DNA from: Isoetes taiwanensis
Taxonomy: Eukaryota > Streptophyta > Lycopodiopsida > Isoetales > Isoetaceae
Reading direction: 5' to 3'
Length of the DNA stretch: 64,000 bases
NCBI GenBank assembly: GCA_021234155.1
Contig: JAJEKV010000034.1
Location: 248,001-312,000 of the forward strand
The translations under genes and the position numbers were made by a program. Below are positions 58,045 to 64,000 of this stretch, piece after piece. Position 1 is the stretch's first letter. Each line of letters starts with the position of its first letter. Under the pieces are notes generated by a model that was not told where the DNA came from, did no database searches, and worked only from the letters and a program-made list of their open reading frames with translations.

Positions 58045-58263
58045 GCTAAATCCCTCGAAATAAAAACCATAAGCTTGAAAAATGGTGCTCATTTGTTATT
58101 GGTTCGATCAGTATTGAACCAATCTACATCAAAACTTGATTCAAACCTTCCGAAACTTGAGAATAATCTAAAGAATGGATCATCAATTCTTGCCTACAAA
58201 AAGCTTATTGAAGATCCTGGGAAGCCTAGATCTGCTCTCTGGAAAAGTGTAAAAATAGATTAG
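58045..58263 (+). CDS. Possible isolated 3' exon, family not recognised
   Basis: After TTTTAG at 58039-58044 a frame with no obvious start reads IKTISLKNGAHLLLVRSVLN and continues LDSNLPKLENNLKNGSS and LIEDPGKPRSALWKSVKID to a stop at 58263. The composition looks protein-like, and an AG acceptor is available upstream. No other exon of the gene was found. It could be a remnant. Confidence 0.2.
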   Translation, partial: AKSLEIKTISLKNGAHLLLVRSVLNQSTSKLDSNLPKLENNLKNGSSILAYKKLIEDPGKPRSALWKSVKID

Positions 58264-59270
58264 AAAGAGTAGGTTCCAATGTAGGAGGAGAGATCCGTGA
58301 ATTCCGGAGTAACTAGAGTCCAATCCCCAATTCAACAGCCCAAGCAATCTATCTCCATCAATAGCATGAGCGTACTATAGAACCAGAATAGAGTGGTCAT
58401 CTGATAAATCCCCTTACAAAATTCTATTGCCCAACTGATTTCATTTGGTGGCACTTGATGTAGCCAATTAAAGAGCTTACCTCTAACCTTCCCTGTCTAG
58501 GAAATATCATCATCTTGAATCACGTCTATCAAACTCTGGCTTTGTATTTCCACAAATCATTTTGATGCAATAGACCATCTCTATGCTGGCTGCACAATTT
58601 AGAATTGCAGTTTGAAGTTTGTACAAGAAAATCTGAAGATAAGAAGGTTTTTCACCTGCTATGTATATCCTGCATCGGTGAATTCCATCACCTAAGAGTT
58701 CCAAAGACCAGAATGAGAAGCTTGCTGGCAGAACTTGTGTGCAAAAGTGGAAACTAACTGTTACAAAAATACAGAACTGTTACGAGCACAAAAGTAATAG
58801 CACCTTATAATCAGACGTTTTCATAGGCAGCATCTTGGTTCATATCTTTGCCTGGAAGAGTCTAGAAGGGCATGCAATGCCTTCGATAAATTGTCAATTT
58901 GGGGAACTTCATCTTAGAATACAATGGCATACAACATGCCAAATACATAATCTTGTTACATACATAGGTGCATACGATATTTGAAATGGATGAAATAAGA
59001 TCTAAAAATGCTGCTGACAACATATTCTGTGTATCAGAACCTTCATCTTCTTAACCCATGCCATATTTTTATGTTCAGCATACAGCTTCTTAAAAAGAAA
59101 ATCTATTAGATGCTATGAACCTTGTGCTATTTTTATTGGCCCTGAAATTGTCTGATGATATCTAATATGCCCTTGCCTGTAAAACTTGTTCTTATTGTGA
59201 CGGCATTCGAATGAAGCTAACCCATGCCTAATATCTGTGCTTTAAATCCCTGCAAAACAGGAGAAAATCT
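58264..59270. other. Intergenic, nothing recognised
   Basis: AT-rich with no coding family or clear repeat. Confidence 0.35.
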
Positions 59271-59274
59271 TCCG

Positions 59275-59700
59275 ACTCTTTATTGCTTGAGTCTGCCATA
59301 TCCATAGCTGCCTGATCCATTTTCATATCCATATCCATAGTTCGACCATATCCAACAGCTGCCTCTGCCTTCCGATACCCTAACTGCCCCGCGCACACAG
59401 CAGAGAAAAGAAGAAGAAGAATAAAGAAAAAAAAAGAATTGCTAAGCCCTATCTATGATTCAATCGAATCCTCTGAAGCCATTTCTTGCCTAGTTCCCCC
59501 TTCTCTGCCATATCCGTTTGCTGCTAAAACCACCGTCCTTTGCCAAGTTCTCCTTTCTGCCATAGCCTGATCCATCTTGTTTCTGCCATATCCAAGCATC
59601 GTCCTAACCATCTGCCATAGCTGAAGAACACGAAGTCATCTGATCCATCTTGTTCCTGCCATACCCTAAATCTCCACCCTTGTTTGCCTTCCACAATGCC
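59275..59700 (-). pseudogene. Gly/Tyr-rich protein C-terminal relic (GYGR repeats)
   Basis: The minus strand repeatedly gives GGATATGGCAGAAACAAGAT-like units translating as GYGRNKMDQ and SGYGRKE. Close to 59290 it reads SNYGYGYENGSGSYGYGR followed by a stop. Such Gly/Tyr/Ser repeats are typical of C-terminal tails of glycine-rich RNA-binding proteins (hnRNP-like). The frames shift between units, and no RNA-recognition motif was found upstream, so only a decayed tail or an expanded minisatellite remains. Confidence 0.45.
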
Positions 59701-59971
59701 CTGAAGGGTTCTGGTCTGCTGGTTCTATATAGCCATAACCAAATTTATCGCTCCCTGCTGTGTTCTTATTCATCAGATTGGAAGTTACCTGGTCCAGAAC
59801 ATCCTTGATCCACAACGCAACTACCGTGCATTTATACATGCATTTACAGGAAACACAACTGACCGTGCATTTACATGCATTTACAGGGACAAAGGGTTTT
59901 TAGCAGTCATCAACATATATTGAGTATATTCCAGCATATACTCAGTATATCCCACAAACCCACATAAACGA

Positions 59972-59995
59972 GGGTTTGCCCCCTATGGGCAACCC
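59972..59995. repeat. Hairpin motif, reversed copy (GGGTTTGCC...GGGCAACCC)
   Basis: The third copy of the dispersed hairpin, in the opposite orientation to 1844 and 18087. The similarity to the 18087 copy includes the flanking T run and a GTATATGC.GGAATATA-like segment about 50 bp away. Confidence 0.55.
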
Positions 59996-59999
59996 AAAA

Positions 60000-60981
60000 A
60001 ACGTATTTTGCTTTTAAGCTCAATGGAAAAACTCATGTTCATCTATTCGGGGGAGAAATTTATTAATAGGTTTTGGCGACGGAAGATTGTACTTCCATAG
60101 GGTATTTATTTAATATTTTTTAGGGATTCGGTATATTTTGTACGCTCGATATTTTGTTTTCAAGGTTCCCATCATGGTGTTTGAGATTTCATATCACAAT
60201 GTATACACGAGATTAGTAACTGGACTAGCTTAATGATTATGATCTCCAATAGATATGTTAAAATCTAGAGAATTTCTGTATAAAAACTACAAATTTAGCC
60301 AACCTATATTTCAACACCATGTCCTTCAAATTCTTTTCACAATAGCTTCACCATTCATCATAATTCAAAAACTTAAATATTCATTTTAACGAATGTTTTA
60401 ACCCCTGGATAATGTGTTCAATTTGTGGAGCGGTTAATTGATAGATAGATAAATAGATAAGTAGGCACGCAGATAGATAGATACAATTTTTTTTGGGGGG
60501 AGGGGGGTCTCCATAATCCGTGATTTTTACCATTATCCGCCCCTTTTTTTCCGTCCCAAAAGGCCCCCAAAAGCCTATTATCTATGCATGTCGAGGCACT
60601 CCACTATCACGAACCAAATGCCCTGCACCCATCCATCTCCATTGAGCGTGCACCTCCTTACTTTAATCGTGCATCTCCTTCCTATTCAGCGTACATCTTC
60701 AGCATCTTCTACCTTCATATACCCGCCAAAACTCTGCCATCTTCTACGGATCACGTGCTCCTCCTTTAGCATTCGAGCAAAACCACTAAAGTAATGCAAG
60801 GATAAAATGTATCTAGGTAACCATGCAACCCATAGAATTCATGTATTTTTGCTTTTCATCTTCCATGAGAGAGGGAACGCCCAATTCAAACTGTGAGACG
60901 GAGAGCGAATTGCCTTCTTTTCCACAACAGTAGCCCATAAATTGTGCCTGTTCTCTCCAAGGAATTCACATCAGAGAAACC
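60000..60981. other. Intergenic with simple repeats, ahead of the pogo-like element
   Basis: GATA-type repeats occur at about 60435-60482, followed by T and G runs at about 60487-60508. No gene is recognised. The 5' terminal repeat of the transposon downstream may lie in this stretch, but I could not define it. Confidence 0.35.
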
Positions 60982-62340
60982 ATGGTGAGCACTAGATCAA
61001 GGACTCCTGATACTAGCAATACAGACATATTGCCCTTAGCAAGCAAGAGAGTCAAAGCTTCTAAAGTTGTAGGTCAATTCAAGAGAACAATGCCAAGCAT
61101 TGCAGCTAAAGCATCACATGCAAAGAGAGGGTCTTGGACAGAAGAGCAAATGAGTAAGGTATGTGATTTGATAAGTGCTTTCAATTTGTGAGGCTAGTAG
61201 AAACTATGGCATTCCAGCATCTACCATTAGGGATTGGCTCTATGGAAGGATCATAATTAAGCAAGGCAACATACCAAGAGTATTAACTTGTGATGAAGAA
61301 AAAGAACTAGTTGAATGAGCATTGAAAACGTCTGAAAATGGTTTAAGTGTGACATTAGAAGTTATGAAAGAAAGAGTTGTTGCACTGTGTTGGTCTAGAG
61401 CTACACCATGCAAAGATGGAGTGCCATGTGCCAAATGGTGGGAACTGTTCAAGGGCAAACATCCTGAGATAAGAAGTTGTAAGATATTAGAGATTGTTCG
61501 GGCAAGGGCAGTTAATGTAGACAACCTAACTAACTTCTATCATGGTCTCCAAGCAGTTTATGAGCAGTTCCAGTTTACACCAAATAGAATATGGAATGCA
61601 GATGAAACTGAAGTGTAAGCAGGAAGAGTTAGTGGCATGAAGATCATTGCTAGAAAAGGGGCACGGAATGTGCACGAAATTGTTATGCAAAATAGGGAAT
61701 GGGTAATTGTTCTTGCACGTGTCAGTGCTGATGAATATAGGCTACCAAATCTATATATTTTCAAAGCAAGAGAATGAGAGTTGATTACATATCTAGGTGT
61801 GAACAAGGTGCCATTCAAGCCATTCAACCAACAAAATGCTTTGTCATGGCTAAAGCACTTTGAAGAGAGAGTGCCTGAAGGAGTTAGCCCTAGTCACCCA
61901 ACACTTCTTATCCTTGATGGGCATGGTAGTCATGTCGAGTGTGATGTAATAGTAGCTGCAAAGGAGATCGGAATCCATATTGTTGTCTTGCATCTACATA
62001 CTTCACATAAGTAGCCTCTTGACGTATTCAAGGCTGCATTTCATAAGGTGAGGGGCAAATACATGCTTGAGAGAGGTAAAGTCGAGCCAAAATAGGAAGA
62101 CATTGTAGCTTTGATAAGTGAGGCAATAAATTAAGCATTGACAAAGTCTAATATAGTCTCAGGATTTTAGACTACAGGAATATGGCATCCCAAGCCAATG
62201 CTCAGGCAAAAGGAAAAAAAAAGCACCTCTGATGAGTTTTGTAGGTTGGAAGAGAAAGCAAGGAGAAAAGAGGTCGATAGAGAAAGAAAAGATAAATTGG
62301 TAATCAAGAAGAGTGAGAGCAAAAGAGAAGAGTAGATAGA
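60982..62340 (+). pseudogene. Pogo/CENP-B-like (Tc1/mariner superfamily) transposase, inactivated
   Basis: An ATG frame at 60982 gives a basic N-terminus and SWTEEQMSKVCDLISAF. From about 61203, in one continuous frame, come a helix-turn-helix (NYGIPASTIRDWLYGR), a CENP-B-type second helix block (CAKWWELFKGKHPEIR), the start of the DDE domain FTPNRIWNADETEV (about 61575-61618), ILDGHGSHVECDV (about 61909-61947) and HTSHK.PLDVFKAAF. The catalytic acidic residues in ADE, DGH and PLD are all visible. Seven stop codons (61316, 61616, 61775, 62012, 62093, 62132, 62168) interrupt this single frame, while the N-terminal piece is in another frame (shift near 61185). No terminal repeats were identified. 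Confidence 0.75.
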
Positions 62341-62372
62341 TAGATAGAGAGAGAGAGAGAGAGGAGGCAAAT

Positions 62373-62765
62373 GTGAGATCTCGTCAAAGAAAGGAAGAGA
62401 GAAATTCAAGGAAGAGGGCTGATGAGGAACTAAAGGAAAGCACTCGAAAATTGAGACATGTTCTTTACCCTGAAGGTAGATCTAGAGTGGCTGAAATATT
62501 TAGGGAGCAAAGTGCAAGGAGAAGAAGATTAGGTGTAAAAAACCAATTAAGCGCTCGCCAAGGTCTACCTCTATCCCTTATTTCTAATGCTCAATTTGAA
62601 GAGCATCATGCATATCATGACCATGTCACTAGTTCCCAAATCATGCCGGGCTTGTATCAGAAGAATGATGCTGCTGACAAAGATTATGTAATACCTGACA
62701 TGTATGTTGATAGTCAGCCAATAGAAGATAGTGACTCAGTTCTAGGGTCACCCTTAGTTGGCTGA
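62373..62765 (+). CDS. Arg/Glu-rich ORF downstream of the transposase
   Basis: A 130-codon frame with a charged helical start (RSRQRKEERNSRKRADEELK), then HVLYPEGRSRVAEIFREQSA and an acidic end (QPIEDSDSVLG). It follows the transposase closely and could be its C-terminal extension or a linked accessory frame. The GAGA simple repeat at about 62345-62365 separates the two. I do not recognise it. Confidence 0.3.
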   Translation: MRSRQRKEERNSRKRADEELKESTRKLRHVLYPEGRSRVAEIFREQSARRRRLGVKNQLSARQGLPLSLISNAQFEEHHAYHDHVTSSQIMPGLYQKNDAADKDYVIPDMYVDSQPIEDSDSVLGSPLVG

Positions 62766-62783
62766 AGTCTTGAGGATATCCAC

Positions 62784-64000
62784 ATGTGCTCCGAACAACA
62801 TAATCGAGCATGTGGAGTGTCAATTGATGGCTACATCCCAATATGCAAGCCAATGCCTTGTAAACTTGGACAAATAGCGGCACCATTGGAGCAATGGGAT
62901 TTGCAAGTAGATCAAGGGATTGTTGCACATGCAGGGAGCCAACTCAGAATGGACACTCAAGGTTGGATAAATTATACAAACATACACACTGGCCCAATAG
63001 GTGATGAACATCAAGGCATACATAAGGTAAGGATAATTAGAGACATGAGAGACTTGTGCTGGGTTGCTGCAGATGTGGTTGAGATTTCAAATAAGATTGA
63101 GTCACATGCATTGGTTTTTTGTATATTTACTTGAGCAGCTTCACTTGTAATCCAAGTTTTTCCTTCATAGTTTATGATCATCAATTTTCTAAAAAGTCAT
63201 TCAAATTACATCTTGGATTAGTTGGGAGCAGTTTAATGGTAGTCTTTGATGATGAAAATCATGCCGAGTTCCCTTTCAAACTGTTGTTATACTCAAATGT
63301 TTATGCACAAATTGTGTAAGTGCTTTAATCATTTATAGAATCATGTTGTTCCAGGGATATTGGTTGTGATCATGAAAAGTAATTTAAAGGGCAACAGAAA
63401 TTACTTGAAAAGAGAGACTGTTACTTAACTATTAAAATACTAATGAGCATGTAAATGCAATCAATATAATCCTTAATTATTGTATGCTCAAATGTTTATC
63501 CACAAACAGATTTCAAAATTCAGAATGTTTATCTTGCAATGTTTATGTTGCTCTGTTCAATCTCAGAGACAAATCAATTAGCTCAAGGTTTGCATTCTGC
63601 CAGCAAATGGTCGTCTTTAGGAACAAAACAAGAAATAGATACACGATTGGTAGATTAAATCGCACTACTTAAGGATCGCAAACAGGCATTTTCAAAGGAT
63701 CTGATGGCAATTGAGAGCATTTTACTGCACACTTGATGGCTTTTGAATTCATGTTTGATGGCCATGGCAGAGCATCAATAGACCCTGAATCTTAGTTATG
63801 GCAAGAGCATAGATAGACCCTGAACCTAGTTATGGCAGGAGCATCAATAGACCTTGAACCTAGTTATGTTTAAAGGGCTCCATTTAACGATGGAGATCCA
63901 TTTGCCATATTGGCCGTTTATATGGCATCTACTTGGAGCCTTGCTTGCCAGCTTTCCAAGGGTTCCAGAAACTTGCCATTTGGACAAAGCTTGCCCTGTC
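62784..64000. other. Transposon flank and AT-rich sequence
   Basis: A 116-codon frame at 62784-63134 (reads VDQGIVAHAGSQLRMDTQGW) may belong to the transposon unit but is not recognised. Beyond 63140 I see no gene. Confidence 0.35.
63768..63868. repeat. Triple tandem repeat of about 34 bp
   Basis: Three copies of AGAGCATCAATAGACCCTGA followed by A.CTTAGTTATGGC, the last ending in TTATG. The copies differ at a few positions. Confidence 0.75.

Overview
This window looks like nuclear DNA of a land plant with a large, repeat-rich genome. The genes found have plant-type split structures: a plastid-type aspartate kinase, a BSD-domain gene, a syringolide-induced-protein-like gene and PPR and receptor-kinase relics. 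Between them lie long AT-rich stretches filled with old, mutated LINEs, DNA transposons and local tandem repeats. A gymnosperm-like genome is my inference from this texture; nothing here identifies a species.

Layout. 1-2066: upstream sequence with no clear gene. 2067-5095 (+): aspartate kinase in 13 exons, with a small foldback element sitting exactly on the exon 3 acceptor and reading-frame breaks near the 3' end. 6.6-7.7 kb: remnants of a PPR gene and of an EMS1-like LRR receptor kinase. 9.2-13.3 kb: relics of a transposase-like ORF, a hAT transposase and a LINE tail. 15.56-16.60 kb (-): an intact syringolide-induced protein 14-1-1-like ORF whose downstream region carries three perfect PUF-type motifs. 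18.2-21.7 kb: GC-rich degenerate tandem repeats and a very dense ACGT-core array. 22.3-28.3 kb (-): a nearly complete but decayed LINE, followed by the 3' end of a second LINE type (28.5-29.3 kb, +). 31.4-34.2 kb: a patchwork of direct repeats. 37.24-40.00 kb (-): a BSD-domain gene with an unbroken frame over 13 exons, including 21-nt and 25-nt microexons.

41.3-48.5 kb: tandem-repeat arrays, a Myb/SANT-like ORF, a LINE with endonuclease and YADD reverse transcriptase, and directly behind its poly(A) a second non-LTR reverse transcriptase fragment. 48.96-51.96 kb: an unusual GC-rich island with unrecognised ORFs. 52.2-53.5 kb: short repeats and GC-rich palindromes. 54.5-54.8 kb: a foldback DNA element. 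59.3-59.7 kb: a glycine/tyrosine-rich relic. 61.0-62.3 kb (+): a pogo/CENP-B-like transposase broken only by stop codons.

The host genes (aspartate kinase for aspartate-family amino acids in plastids, the BSD protein, the syringolide-like protein) are unrelated in function and show no sign of clustering. Nothing I can read amounts to a new multi-gene system. The most unusual signals are the element-borne splice acceptor, the PUF-motif cluster, the ACGT array, the palindrome families and the GC-rich island.
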